This document shows, piece after piece, positions 1 through 8,881 of a DNA stretch of 38,915 bases; the stretch's first letter is position 1; each line of letters opens with the position of its first letter. This DNA comes from Candidatus Eiseniibacteriota bacterium (GTDB lineage Bacteria; Eisenbacteria; RBG-16-71-46). The position numbers and the translations under genes are program-made. The notes beneath the pieces are model-generated. The model saw nothing but the letters and a program-made list of their open reading frames with translations. It was not told the DNA's origin and ran no database searches. The stretch is from the NCBI GenBank assembly GCA_016710095.1, contig JADJLL010000027.1, forward strand, positions 1 through 38,915. The letters are read 5' to 3'.

Positions 1-1971
1 CCTGCGCCTTGGCTTCGTCGATCGGCATGACGCGCCAGCTCACCTCGCGGTTCGCGAGCACCCACGCGTTCACGCGCGACTCGATCGACGCGAGCTGCTT
101 CTCGGACGGCGACTCGAAGTGCGCGTAGTCGAAGCGCAGGCGCTCCGACGACACCATCGAGCCCGCCTGGTGCACGTGCGTGCCGAGCGTGTGGCGCAGC
201 GCCGCGTGCAGCAGGTGCGTCGCCGTGTGGTGACGGTTGGTCGGCGCGCGCCGCGCGGGATCCACGAACGCGGCGAGCTGGCTCGTCGCCGCGGCCGCGA
301 GCAGCGCCGCGCGGTCGCCGCTGGCGAAGCGCACGCGGTGCACGATCGCGTCGTCTTCCTTGTACACGGCCGTCAGCTCCGCGAGCACGCCGTTGGCGCG
401 CAGCGAGCCGTGATCGGACACCTGGCCGCCGGACTCGGCGTAGCACGGCGTGCGGTCGAGCACGACCTCGAGCTGGTCGCCACGCTCGCGCCAGCGGCGC
501 GAACGAAGACGCCCTCCTCGGCGAGCTTGTCGTAGCCGAGGAACTTGCTGTCGGGCTCGGCCGAAACGACCGTCCAGGGCGCGCGCTTCTCGTCGCCGTC
601 CTTGCCGAACTTGCTCGCGGCACGGGCGCGGGCGCGCTGCTCGTCCATCGCCTTCTCGAAGCCTTCCTTGTCCACCGTCACGCCGCGGCCGGCCGCGATC
701 TCTTCGGTGAGCTCGATCGGGAAGCCGTACGTGTCGTGCAGCAGGAACGCGTCGGCGCCGGCGATCCCCTTCGCGCCGCCCGAGAGCAGTTCCTCGAGGC
801 GCGAGTTGCCCGCTTCGTACGTCTGGCCGAAGCCGGTCTCTTCCTGTTCGAGCACGCGCAGGATGCGGTCGCGGTTCTGCGCGAGTTCCTTGTAGTGACC
901 GCCGAACTGCGCGATCGCCTGCTCGGCGACGCGCGGCAGGAACGGATCGGTCAGCCCGAGACCCTGGCGCGAACGGCCGCGCGTGACGGCGCGGCGCAGC
1001 AGCCGGCGCAGCACGTAGCCCGCGCCTTCGTTGCCCGGCAGCGCGCCTTCGGAGATCGCGAAGCTCAGCGCGCGCACGTGGTCGGCGATGATGCGCGCGT
1101 CGCGCACGGCCGACTTCTGGTCGGAGATCTTCTTCGCGTGGCTCAGCACGGCGTCCACGAGCGGCGCGAACAGGTCGGTCTCGAAGATCGTGTTCTTGCC
1201 CTGCAGGATGAGCGCGAGGCGCTCGATGCCCATGCCCGTGTCGATGCCCGGGTTCGGGAGCAGGTCGAGCTTGCCGTCCGGCTGCGCGTCGAACTGCGGG
1301 AACACGAGGTTCCAGAACTCCATGAAGCGATCGCCCGCGTCGCCCGCGGACTCGCCCCAGAAGGCGCCGTCGGGCAGGTAGTCGGGACGCTTCTCGCCGA
1401 GATCGAAATAGATCTCGCTGCACGGGCCGCACGCGCCGGCGCCGCCGGCCGGGCCCCAGAAGTTGTCCTTGCGGCCGAGCGCGACGAGGTGATCGGGCGA
1501 AAGCCCGAGCTTCACCCACAGCGCCGCCGCTTCGTCGTCGCGCGGCACGCCGGGTTCGCCGCCGAAGATCGACACGAAGAGCCGCTCCTTGGGCAGGCCG
1601 AGCGTCTTGGTGACGAACTCCCACGCGAGCGCGGTCGCCTCTTCCTTGAAGTAGGCGCCCTTCGCCTTCGGGCCGAACGAGAAGTTGCCCAGCATCTCGA
1701 AGAACGTGTCGTGGCGCGGCGTCAGCCCGACGTTGTCGAGATCGGTGAGGCGGAGGCATTTCTGCACGCTCGTCGCGCGCGTGTACGGCACGTCGCCCGT
1801 CGCCGAGTAGTACGGCTTGAACTGCACCATGCCGGCGGTGGTGAACATGAGCGTCGGGTCGCCGTGCGGCACGAGCGGACTCGACGGCACTTCGGTGTGC
1901 CCGTTGCGGACGAAGAAGTCGAGGAAGGCGCGACGCAGGTCGGCGCCGGTCTTGAGCGTGGCGTTGGACAT
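1..1971 (-). CDS. alaS: Alanyl-tRNA synthetase, C-terminus beyond window, one frameshift
   Basis: Charges tRNA-Ala with alanine in the cytoplasm and edits mischarged Ser/Gly. The ATG at 1971 follows a GGGGAG ribosome site and gives MSNATLKTGADLRRAFLDFF, the normal class II AlaRS start; an in-frame upstream extension looks spurious. The catalytic core is seen in FTTAGMVQFKPYY, the CLRLTDLDNVG segment and the RHDTFFEMLGNFSFG segment. The frame opened at 1971 is lost near position 490. Reading resumes one frame over as ERGDQLEVVLDRTPCYAESG and continues to base 1 through the editing-domain zinc motif HTATH. About 657 codons are visible of a usual 870-880, so the C-Ala domain lies outside the window. 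Because the gene is essential and both sides of the break are conserved, a one-base assembly error is more likely than a real lesion. It is separated from the cytochrome cluster by about 160 bases. Confidence 0.93.
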
Positions 1972-2134
1972 CCGAACTCCCCGGGCAGGTTCGGGCCACG
2001 GCGGCGCCGAAGGCGGCACGGCCGGGCCGGTCATGAGCGGATTACAGGCCGCGGCAGGATAGCCGAAAGCGAGGGCGGAAGTCAGCGGGCGCGGCGAGGT
2101 CCGGCGGAGAGCGCTCGGGTCCGCCGACGCGCGG

Positions 2135-4059
2135 TCAGCGGAAGCGGCGCACCGCCGTCAGCGAGCCGCGGCGGTACGAGTGGCCGGGCGCGCCGTCGCG
2201 CACGCCGGCCTCGGCCCGCGCCGACAGTTCGAGCACGCCGAAGCGGGCGAACCCGTCGAGGCCGGCGCCGCGCTGCACCACCGGCCCGGCGCCCACGCGC
2301 GCGAACCGCGCCCGCTCGATCCGGGCGCCCCAGCGGTACCGTCCGCCCGCGTTCCACTCGGAGCGTACGCGCTGCACCGACGAGCGCAGGCGCAGCCCCG
2401 CCTCGTGACCGTCGGTGAGCGACGCATCCGCGAAGAGCTGCGCCGAAGGCGACAGCCCGCCACGCGAGCCCGGCGCTCGTTTCGCGATGCCGCGCCTCCG
2501 ATACCGGACACCGCGCGCCAGCGAGCGCTCTCGCCGCGAGATCGAAGCGTATGGGGCCGCGCGGCAGGCTCGCGCTCGCCTGCGCCAGTTCCTCGCGCGA
2601 ACCCAACTGCTCGGCGCCGCGATCGACCGGCGAGTCGGTCGCGCGCGTGCGGCGATCCTCGGCGCGCAGCGAGAAGCCGCGCCAGTCCGCCGTCCATCCT
2701 GCGTCCGAGCGCACCGCGCGCCGTCCCGGCGTGCCGGGCGGCGGCGGGCTTCAGACTCACGCGCACGCGGTCGCCCGGCGCGAGTCGCCCGCCGAACGGC
2801 ACGACGACCTGCAGGTCGAGCCCCGAGCGGACCAGCGAATAATCGATGCCTTCGACGAAGCCGCTCGCGCCGTACACGTCGCGCAACACGACCGTCGCGG
2901 AGTCCGCGCCCTCGACGTCGAGCGCGAAGGCGCGCGAGGGCGAAATGGTGTGCGCCTCGTCGTACACCGCGACGACCGCGTCGCGCGCGCCGGTGCGGCG
3001 CTCGTGCTCGAGCGCGGCTCCCGCCTGCGCGGACATGCGGAAACCGCCCGCCCAGGCGCGCTGCCAGGACGCGCGAGGCCCCACCGACCACGCGCGCCCG
3101 GCGCGCCCGGGCGACCTGTCGCCGCGCAGTCCCGCGGCCAGCGCGTAGCCCTTTCCGTCCACTCGCCCGCCCAGCTCGAGCTGGTGCGAGAACGTCCGCG
3201 CTTCACCCGCGAGCAGAGTCGCGTGCGTGTGCTCGAAACGATAGTCGCTCGCGAGCCACGCCGCGTGCCGCACGTGCAGCTGCTCGTGAACGCGTCGGTC
3301 CACGATCGTCGCGCCGCCGGGCGTCTGCCCCGCCCATTCGAGCCGCGTCGCGAGCCGGCTGCCGTGCCCCCACGGCAGCGCGTGGTCGAACGTCGTCCAG
3401 CGCGTGTTCACGTCCTCGCGCGTCGCGGCCACCTGCTCACGCACCTCGCGGTGCATGAGCCGCATGCGGCTGCTCTCGAGCCACGCCTCGCCCGTGCGGC
3501 GGCGCAGGTCGCGCTCGAGCTCGGGCGCGAGCGCGGTCGAGATCCAGCGATCGTCGGAGCGCTCGTCGCGCAGCGACGCGCCCATCGACGCGAATCCCGG
3601 GCGCAGCTCGAACCGTCCTTCCGTCCGCCGCGTGCGCGACTCGCGTGACGCGTCGGCGCCGCGATCCGCGAGCACGCGGTCGCGATCCGCGGAGAACTGG
3701 CCGCGCAGCCAGTGCCGCGGCTGCGAACTCGCGACGAACTGGTGCGCGAACGCGTCCGTGCTCAGGTCGGCACCGGGCGAGCTGCCACCGCTGCGCACGA
3801 AGCTCGGGCGCGCGGTCCAGCTCCAGGTCAGCCAGCGCGATTGCGGCAGTTGCCCCGCGAGCGATGCGGACATCCAGCCGCGCAGCGCGGTCTCACGCAC
3901 GAAAGGCCGAGCCGTCGAACGACCGTCCGACGTCTCGGCCCGCACACCCACCTCACCCGTTCCACCCCACCCTGCCAGCGTCCCCGACGCCGCGCGTGCC
4001 GCCGGGCACGCGCACACGAGCCAGACGAGCCCCGTGCGCCACATGGTCCGGCGTTTCAT
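2135..4059 (-). CDS. Predicted outer-membrane beta-barrel protein of the cytochrome cluster (two frameshifts)
   Basis: Starts two bases after the hexahaem lipoprotein gene, with a GAGGAG ribosome site inside that gene's end. The N-terminus MKRRTMWRTGLVWLVCACPA plus ARA is a signal peptide. The rest is about 610 residues of alternating polar/aromatic strands rich in Arg, Trp and Ser, typical of a large barrel. It ends in a strand finishing RRFR. In the middle a more globular stretch (about 2760-2960) reads VVLRDVYGASGFVEGIDYSL followed by a GD-RVRVSL strand, a pattern resembling a beta-domain inserted in a barrel. The reading frame must change near 2745 and again near 2460 to keep a barrel-like sequence to the stop at 2135. 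Position after the haem genes suggests a pore or sleeve for electron transfer, comparable in layout to porin-cytochrome conduits. I cannot assign it to MtrB/PioB by sequence. Confidence 0.6.
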
Positions 4060-4061
4060 GC

Positions 4062-4970
4062 TCACTGCTCCTCGAACAACGTCGAATCCACGATCACCGG
4101 GTCGGGCACGAACGCGGGCGGCTCCTTGTGGCAGCGCTCGCAGTTGCCGAAGCCGGCGCGGAACGCGGTCTTGCCGTCGTGACAACGGCCGCACGCCTGT
4201 CCCGCGGTGATGTCCTTCATCGTGATGCGATTGGCGCCCGCGCGCGGCTCGAAGATCTCCATGTGACACACGCGGCACTGATAGCGAATGCGGTGCACCC
4301 AGTGCGGGAACACGGCGCGCGGCAACTGCTTCTCCGGCGTGTTCGGCGACATGCCCGTGCCGTCGTCGATCCGGTTCATCACGATCGTGCCGAGCAGGCG
4401 CGGACGCGCGCGGTGCTCGGGCAGCTTGATGCGCGAGTGGCAGCGCTCGCAGCCGCTCACGACCGGGAACGAGACCTTGCCGTGGCACTCGCCGCAGTAG
4501 CGGCCCGACAGGAGGTCGAGCATCCGGTACTTCACGTTCCGGTACCGGAAGATGCGCGAGTGGCACTGCGCGCACGCGATGATCTGCGTGTGCGCCGAGT
4601 GCGGGAACGACGCGTCGAACGACGAGTCGCGGCCCGGAAAGAAGAAGTCGAAGCCGAACGGCGCCGGGCTGTCCTCGAACCGCCCGCCGATCGCGGGACG
4701 AGGACGCATGAGCCCTTCACGCAGCGCGCGCACCCAGTCCGGGTGGCCGATTTGGTCGCGCGGAAGCATCGCGAGCACGCTGTCGGGATCGAGCGTCGTC
4801 TCGAGCCTCGGCAGCGTTTCGTTGACCGGCTCGTGCGCGGGAAGCGCGCGCGCGGCCGCGACGGGCGCCGCCGCGGGGCGTGGCGGCGGCAGGTCGAAGA
4901 ACGCGCGCGCGGCGTTGCCACAGCCGGCGGCGAGAAACGCGATCAGCAGGAGTGCGAGGAGTCGGCGCAC
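4062..4970 (-). CDS. Hexahaem c-type cytochrome lipoprotein
   Basis: A 302-residue protein with a lipoprotein signal peptide (lipobox LAAGC near residue 17), so probably anchored in a membrane leaflet. It has six CXXCH haem sites: CAQCH, CGECH, CERCH, CRVCH, CGRCH and CERCH. The FPHSAH and FPHWVH motifs supply distal histidines, as in the cytochrome c3/c7 families that stack haems closely for electron transfer. Residues 20-110 are a Pro/Ala-rich linker. The start is a GTG one base after the stop of the tetrahaem gene, and the beta-barrel gene begins two bases after its own stop, so the three are probably co-translated. It is the best candidate for the cytochrome that sits in or against the barrel. 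Confidence 0.85.
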   Translation of the reverse strand: MRRLLALLLIAFLAAGCGNAARAFFDLPPPRPAAAPVAAARALPAHEPVNETLPRLETTLDPDSVLAMLPRDQIGHPDWVRALREGLMRPRPAIGGRFEDSPAPFGFDFFFPGRDSSFDASFPHSAHTQIIACAQCHSRIFRYRNVKYRMLDLLSGRYCGECHGKVSFPVVSGCERCHSRIKLPEHRARPRLLGTIVMNRIDDGTGMSPNTPEKQLPRAVFPHWVHRIRYQCRVCHMEIFEPRAGANRITMKDITAGQACGRCHDGKTAFRAGFGNCERCHKEPPAFVPDPVIVDSTLFEEQ

Positions 4971-4971
4971 G

Positions 4972-5658
4972 TCACTTGATGTGGCAGGTCAGGCAGAGGC
5001 TGCTGCCCGCGTTCGAAATGCGCAGGAACGGACGGTTCGCCGCGGTGTGCGGGTTGTGGCAGCTGCCGCACTGGACCTTGCCGTTGTACAGCTGCAGCCC
5101 GGCCGCATGCACCGACGCCGCGGAACGGAAGTACGTGTCCGCGGTCGGGTCGTACGTGACCGACACGGGATGGTCGTTTCGCAGGTCGGTGCCGAGGTTC
5201 GGCAGGATGTTCGACGGCATGTGCGTGCCGACCGCGGCGCCGCCCGTGTAGCTGTTGGGCGTGTTCACGATCACGTCGAGACCGACCGTGCCGTCGTGAC
5301 ACGACAGGCACGCGAGCGACACGCCCGTCGGCTGCGAGTCCACGGTCATGTTGATCGTCGAGCTGTGGCCCGCGTCGTACATCTGGTACGAAGCGACCGA
5401 GAAGTTGCGATTCCAGAGCGGCGCCGACGTCTGCCCGCCGTGCGGCGTGTGGCAGTAGACGCAGACTTCGCCGTAGTTGCGCAGCGCGCCCGGGCCGTAG
5501 CGATCCGACGACGCGGCGTACGACAGGTTGTGCAGCGTCTCCACGACCGACGTGCCGTTCGGCCAGGCGCCCGGCGCCTGCGCACGAACCACGGGAACGG
5601 CGAGCACGAGCAGGACGGCGAGTCCCGCGAGAACGGCGAGGCGCATCGAGTGCTTCAT
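4972..5658 (-). CDS. Secreted tetrahaem cytochrome (doubled-CXXCH type)
   Basis: A 228-residue protein whose ATG at 5658 follows a strong GGAGGAAGG ribosome site; the longer upstream reading frame overlaps the NHL gene and is spurious. A signal peptide (MKHSMRLAVLAGLAVLLVLA, cleavage after VRAQA) directs export. Four haem-binding sites are visible: CVYCH, CLSCH, CGSCH and CLTCH. Motifs such as CVYCHTPHGG, CLSCHDGTVGLD, DLRNDHPVS and KVQCGSCHNPHT are those of the doubled-CXXCH cytochrome family, whose members carry electrons in the periplasm or outside the cell. It is clearly a paralogue of the pentahaem protein two genes upstream, sharing the motif order and the ending SLCLTCH versus SLCLVCH. 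Substrate and partner are not visible. Confidence 0.85.
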   Translation of the reverse strand: MKHSMRLAVLAGLAVLLVLAVPVVRAQAPGAWPNGTSVVETLHNLSYAASSDRYGPGALRNYGEVCVYCHTPHGGQTSAPLWNRNFSVASYQMYDAGHSSTINMTVDSQPTGVSLACLSCHDGTVGLDVIVNTPNSYTGGAAVGTHMPSNILPNLGTDLRNDHPVSVTYDPTADTYFRSAASVHAAGLQLYNGKVQCGSCHNPHTAANRPFLRISNAGSSLCLTCHIK

Positions 5659-5708
5659 GAGGCCTTCCTCCTTCCGGCGCGTCCGCGGAGTGCGGAGCGC
5701 GACGTCTG

Positions 5709-6887
5709 TCAGCGGGCCGCGGACGGCCCGTCGTGGTTCATGAGCGCGAACATCTGCACGCGTGCGTTGTAGCGGTCCGCCACGTAGACGTGGCCCTTGC
5801 GATCGATCCAGAGTCCGAGCGGCAGGTAGAGCTGGCCCGGGCCCGTGCCGAGCTGGCCGAACGTGAGCAGCAACTGGCCCGCGGGATCGAACACCTGCAC
5901 GTTGTTGAACGCGGCATCGACCACGTAGACGTTGCCGGCGGGATCGAGCGCGATGCCCTTGGGGCGCGCGAACGCGCCGGGCGTGTCGCCCATGTGGCCG
6001 AACGTGCGCACGAACGCGCCGTCGCGCGCGAACACCTGCACGCGATCGTTGAGTCCGTCGCTCACGAACAGTTCGCCGTTCGCCGACACCGCGACGCCGC
6101 ACGGATAGAGGAACTCGCCCGGTTCGCCGCCGCGGTTCTCGCGCACGTCGCGCGAGCCGGCGGCGGAGCGGTGCACGTCGGACAGCGAGCGCTCCGCGGC
6201 GTTCGTGGGCTTCTCGGCTTCGACGACCTTCGAGTGCGCGTCGCCGTCGGTGCGGCCCAGCGTGCGCACGAGCGCGCCGGTCGAATCGAACGCGAGGATC
6301 TGGTGCAGGTACGCGTCGGCCACCCACGCGATGCCGGTGGTCGTGTCCACCGCGACGTCGACCGGGTTGAGCAGCACCCCGCGGCCACCGAACGCGCGCA
6401 GGAAGCGTCCTTCGCGATCGATCACCACGACTCGGCGTCCCGGAGGGTCCGTCACGTAGAGCCGGCCGCGGCCGTCGCCCGTGAGGCCCATCGGCTTCGC
6501 GGGCGCGCCGGCGCCTTCGATCGGCAGGGAGCGCAGGCTGTGGCGCTTGCGATCGAGCACGAACACGCGGCTCTGCGCCGCGTCGGTCACGTAGACGGTC
6601 GAGCTGTCGTCGGCGTAGATGTCGGTCGGGCGCACGAGCTGCTCGCTGCGCGCGGAGTTGTTGCCCGTGAACAGCCGGCGCAGCGCGCCGCCGAAGCCGC
6701 CGCCCTTGTTCGACTGGCGGCGCAGCTCTCCCGCCCAGCGCACGCGCGCGGTGTCGGGAGACGGCGGCCAGAAGAGCCGCGCTTCCACGTCGCGTGGAGC
6801 AGCGAGCGAGGAGGTGGCGCCGACGAGTGCGCCGCATGCCGCGGTCGCGGTCGCGGCGAGGATCAGTGCGAGGAGTCGTGCGCGCAT
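5709..6887 (-). CDS. NHL-repeat six-bladed beta-propeller lipoprotein
   Basis: A 392-residue protein with a short lipoprotein-like signal (MRARLLALILAATATAAC). About six NHL blades are visible, with repeats of the type RPTDIYAD...VYVTD, NPVDVAVD...AWVAD, YPCGVAVSANGELFVSD, RPKGIALDPAGNVYVVD and LPLGLWIDRKGHVYVAD, each followed by an R/N-VQVF strand. NHL propellers are usually binding scaffolds rather than enzymes. The ATG at 6887 lies four bases after the pentahaem gene stop, so translation is probably coupled. NHL proteins are known companions of multihaem cytochromes in extracellular electron-transfer loci, where they may help assembly or secretion; that role here is inference. Confidence 0.88.
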   Translation of the reverse strand: MRARLLALILAATATAACGALVGATSSLAAPRDVEARLFWPPSPDTARVRWAGELRRQSNKGGGFGGALRRLFTGNNSARSEQLVRPTDIYADDSSTVYVTDAAQSRVFVLDRKRHSLRSLPIEGAGAPAKPMGLTGDGRGRLYVTDPPGRRVVVIDREGRFLRAFGGRGVLLNPVDVAVDTTTGIAWVADAYLHQILAFDSTGALVRTLGRTDGDAHSKVVEAEKPTNAAERSLSDVHRSAAGSRDVRENRGGEPGEFLYPCGVAVSANGELFVSDGLNDRVQVFARDGAFVRTFGHMGDTPGAFARPKGIALDPAGNVYVVDAAFNNVQVFDPAGQLLLTFGQLGTGPGQLYLPLGLWIDRKGHVYVADRYNARVQMFALMNHDGPSAAR

Positions 6888-6891
6888 GCGA

Positions 6892-7644
6892 TCACCAGAA
6901 GTGCGCCGTCGACTGCGACGGCTGGGTGCGGTGACAGACGAGACAGAGGCTGCGATTGGTGTTGGGAATGCGGAGGAACGGGCGGTAGCGCTCGGTGTGC
7001 GGTTCGTGACAGGTCGCGCACTGCACCTTGCCGTTCTCGAGCACGAGTCCCGCCGCCGTCACGGCGCTCGCGGGGTTGAAGCCGGCATCGCGCGACGCGT
7101 CGTACTGGATCGAGATCGGGTGCTGCTTGCGCATGTCGTCGGGGCGGAACCAGACGTGCTCCCAGTTGAGCCCACCGGCCGGATTGCCGCCGTTGTGACA
7201 GCCCGTGCAGCGCTCGATCGTCTCGCGGCGCGGCCCCGGTCCCGTGTGCGTGATGGGCGCCACCTGGATGTCGTCGAGCCCGATCGTGCCGTCGTGACAC
7301 GACAGGCAGAGGCGCGACACGCCGGTCGGCTGCGGGTCCGCGATCATGTCGAGCGAGCCTTCGTACATGCGGTACGGGCCGGTGGGCAGGCGGCGGTTCC
7401 AGAGAGGGCGCTCGCCTCCGCCCGCGTGCGGCGCATGGCAGTAGACGCACACCTGACCGTAGTTCGTGATCATGCCGGACATCGGCGAGATCTGCGCCGG
7501 ATGCGTGAGGTTGTGGAACGTCTCCGGCACCGTCGTGCCCGTGGGCCACTCGGCGCGTACCGCGGTGACGAAGCCCACGAGCACGACCGCCGCGACCAGG
7601 ACGATCACGACGACGCGCAGCGCGGGGACGAACACGTCCGTCAT
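6892..7644 (-). CDS. Exported pentahaem cytochrome (doubled-CXXCH type)
   Basis: A 250-residue protein starting at the ATG that overlaps the stop of the dihaem cytochrome gene (ATGA). The N-terminus (MTDVFVPALRVVVIVLVAAV) is a signal peptide or membrane anchor ending near VRA. Five haem sites are visible: CVYCH, CLSCH, CTGCH, CATCH and CLVCH. The first, second, fourth and fifth line up with the four haems of the tetrahaem paralogue at 4972-5658, so the CTGCH site and its flank (about 7150-7250) look like an insertion or a loss in the other copy. The conserved segment W-GTTVPETFHNLTHPAQ is also shared. It presumably carries electrons between the dihaem c4-like protein and the outer components. 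Confidence 0.86.
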   Translation of the reverse strand: MTDVFVPALRVVVIVLVAAVVLVGFVTAVRAEWPTGTTVPETFHNLTHPAQISPMSGMITNYGQVCVYCHAPHAGGGERPLWNRRLPTGPYRMYEGSLDMIADPQPTGVSRLCLSCHDGTIGLDDIQVAPITHTGPGPRRETIERCTGCHNGGNPAGGLNWEHVWFRPDDMRKQHPISIQYDASRDAGFNPASAVTAAGLVLENGKVQCATCHEPHTERYRPFLRIPNTNRSLCLVCHRTQPSQSTAHFW

Positions 7645-8525
7645 TGCGCCATGCTCGCGATGTACGAGGCCACGTCCACGACCGCCTTGTCCGTGGACAG
7701 CGCCGCCGCCATGCCGCGCATCTGCATTCCCGAAATGTCGAGGTCGTGGTAGCCGCGAAGGCCGCGGCGGAACTTGGTGAGCTGGCTCACGAGGTACCAG
7801 TCCGCCTGCCCGCTCAACGCGGGCGTGCGGATCTCCGGACGGCCACCGCCGTCGGCGCCGTGGCACGCGGAGCAGATCATCTTGAACGTTCGCTCGCCCG
7901 CGGCGCGGTCACCGCGCATCGAACGCGCGGGCACGTCGCCCTCGAGGCTCGCGATGTACACGGCGACGTCGAGCATCGCCTGTTCGTCGGCGAGCGCCAT
8001 GGCCATCGGCGCCATCATCTGTCCGCCGATGTCGTCGTCCTTCGCGCCACGGATGCCGCCGCGGAACTTGCGCAACTGACCGAGCAGGTACCACGGCTCC
8101 TGGCGATTGAGCGCCGGCGCACCGATGTCCTTGTTGCCTTCGCCGTTCGCGCCGTGACACGGCAGGCAGGTGCTCTCGAAGATCCCCTTGCCCGTTTCGA
8201 GATGGCCGAACGCCTTCGAGGACGCGGAACGTCGCGGAGGCTCGGACGCGGGCGGTGCTTCGCTCGCGGTCTCGGCTTCACCGCCACTGCTGGCGGTGGA
8301 ATCCGAGACCGTGCCCGCGGAGGAGTCCGCAGGCACGCTCGCGGGGGAAGAGGTGCCGACGGAGTCCATGGGGGGGGCGACTCCGTCGGCGGAGCCGTAG
8401 GCGCGAGGGGGGGACTCGAGCGCGCTGACGGCCGAGAAGACGGTGAGGAACACGAGCGCATACGCCGCCGCCCGGAAGGGGCGGCGTGCACGATCGAGCG
8501 ATGGGGCACGGCGGGAGTGCGGCAC
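7641..8525 (-). CDS. Membrane-anchored dihaem cytochrome c (c4-like)
   Basis: Two class I cytochrome c domains in tandem, with haem sites CLPCHG and CSACHG and methionine ligand loops around GGQMMAPMAMAL and SGMQMRGMAAAL, as in cytochromes c4 and c553. Before them lie a hydrophobic segment (AAYALVFLTVFSAVSAL) and a Ser/Pro/Glu-rich linker of about 90 residues, suggesting an anchored protein with a flexible tether. I chose the GTG at 8525 because GGAG stands five bases before it; an open frame extends to 8738 but has no ribosome site and a non-signal-like sequence. It is the first gene of the cytochrome cluster, with a palindrome 69 bases upstream. Likely job: accept electrons from the respiratory chain and feed the multihaem proteins downstream. 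Confidence 0.83.
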   Translation of the reverse strand: MPHSRRAPSLDRARRPFRAAAYALVFLTVFSAVSALESPPRAYGSADGVAPPMDSVGTSSPASVPADSSAGTVSDSTASSGGEAETASEAPPASEPPRRSASSKAFGHLETGKGIFESTCLPCHGANGEGNKDIGAPALNRQEPWYLLGQLRKFRGGIRGAKDDDIGGQMMAPMAMALADEQAMLDVAVYIASLEGDVPARSMRGDRAAGERTFKMICSACHGADGGGRPEIRTPALSGQADWYLVSQLTKFRRGLRGYHDLDISGMQMRGMAAALSTDKAVVDVASYIASMAQ

Positions 8526-8593
8526 GTTGGCTCCACGGATGGATGCGGGGTCAATCGCGTGTCTGCCGGAGATTCCAGCAAGGCGCGGGCCGT

Positions 8594-8611
8594 CCCGTGT
8601 CGTGACACGGG
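8594..8611. promoter_or_regulatory. Perfect 8+2+8 palindrome upstream of the cytochrome cluster
   Basis: CCCGTGTC-GT-GACACGGG, two exact 8-base arms around a 2-base centre, 69-86 bases before the GTG of the dihaem cytochrome gene. The 2-base centre is too short for a good RNA hairpin, so a dimeric repressor or activator site is more likely than a terminator. The regulator is not identifiable; it does not match the standard FNR core. Confidence 0.4.
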
Positions 8612-8757
8612 TTCCGCGCGGGCGCTCGTTCGTGCACCGCGCGCGCTTGTGACGCGCGATTTCGCGCACAGGCATGGGCCGGAATCGTTTGAACGGTTCA
8701 GCGTGTCCAAACATGCAAGCCACACCACTCGCTCCCACCCCACTGCTCGGCGCAAGC

Positions 8758-8792
8758 GAAAGCCCTCGCGCATTGCGGCGCGAGGGCTTCGC
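8758..8792 (-). terminator. Strong hairpin downstream of the GNAT operon
   Basis: A perfect 12-base-pair stem (8760-8771 with 8778-8789) and a 6-base loop, followed on the minus strand by TTTCGCTT. It lies about 90 bases after the stop of the acetyltransferase gene and insulates the cytochrome cluster from it. The rest of 8526-8881 shows no credible gene. Confidence 0.65.
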
Positions 8793-8881
8793 AGGCCAGT
8801 TTGGCAGAGTGGGTCGGATCGCTCCGCAGTTTTGTCAGCACTCACGCGCGCGGCGAGTTTCGACGCGCGCGCAAAGTGGTC

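Noticed and set aside
736..2418. 560-codon plus-strand open frame across alaS
   Set aside because: Arg/Ala-rich antisense shadow of alaS and the downstream gap, with no family pattern; the minus strand carries the conserved AlaRS motifs.
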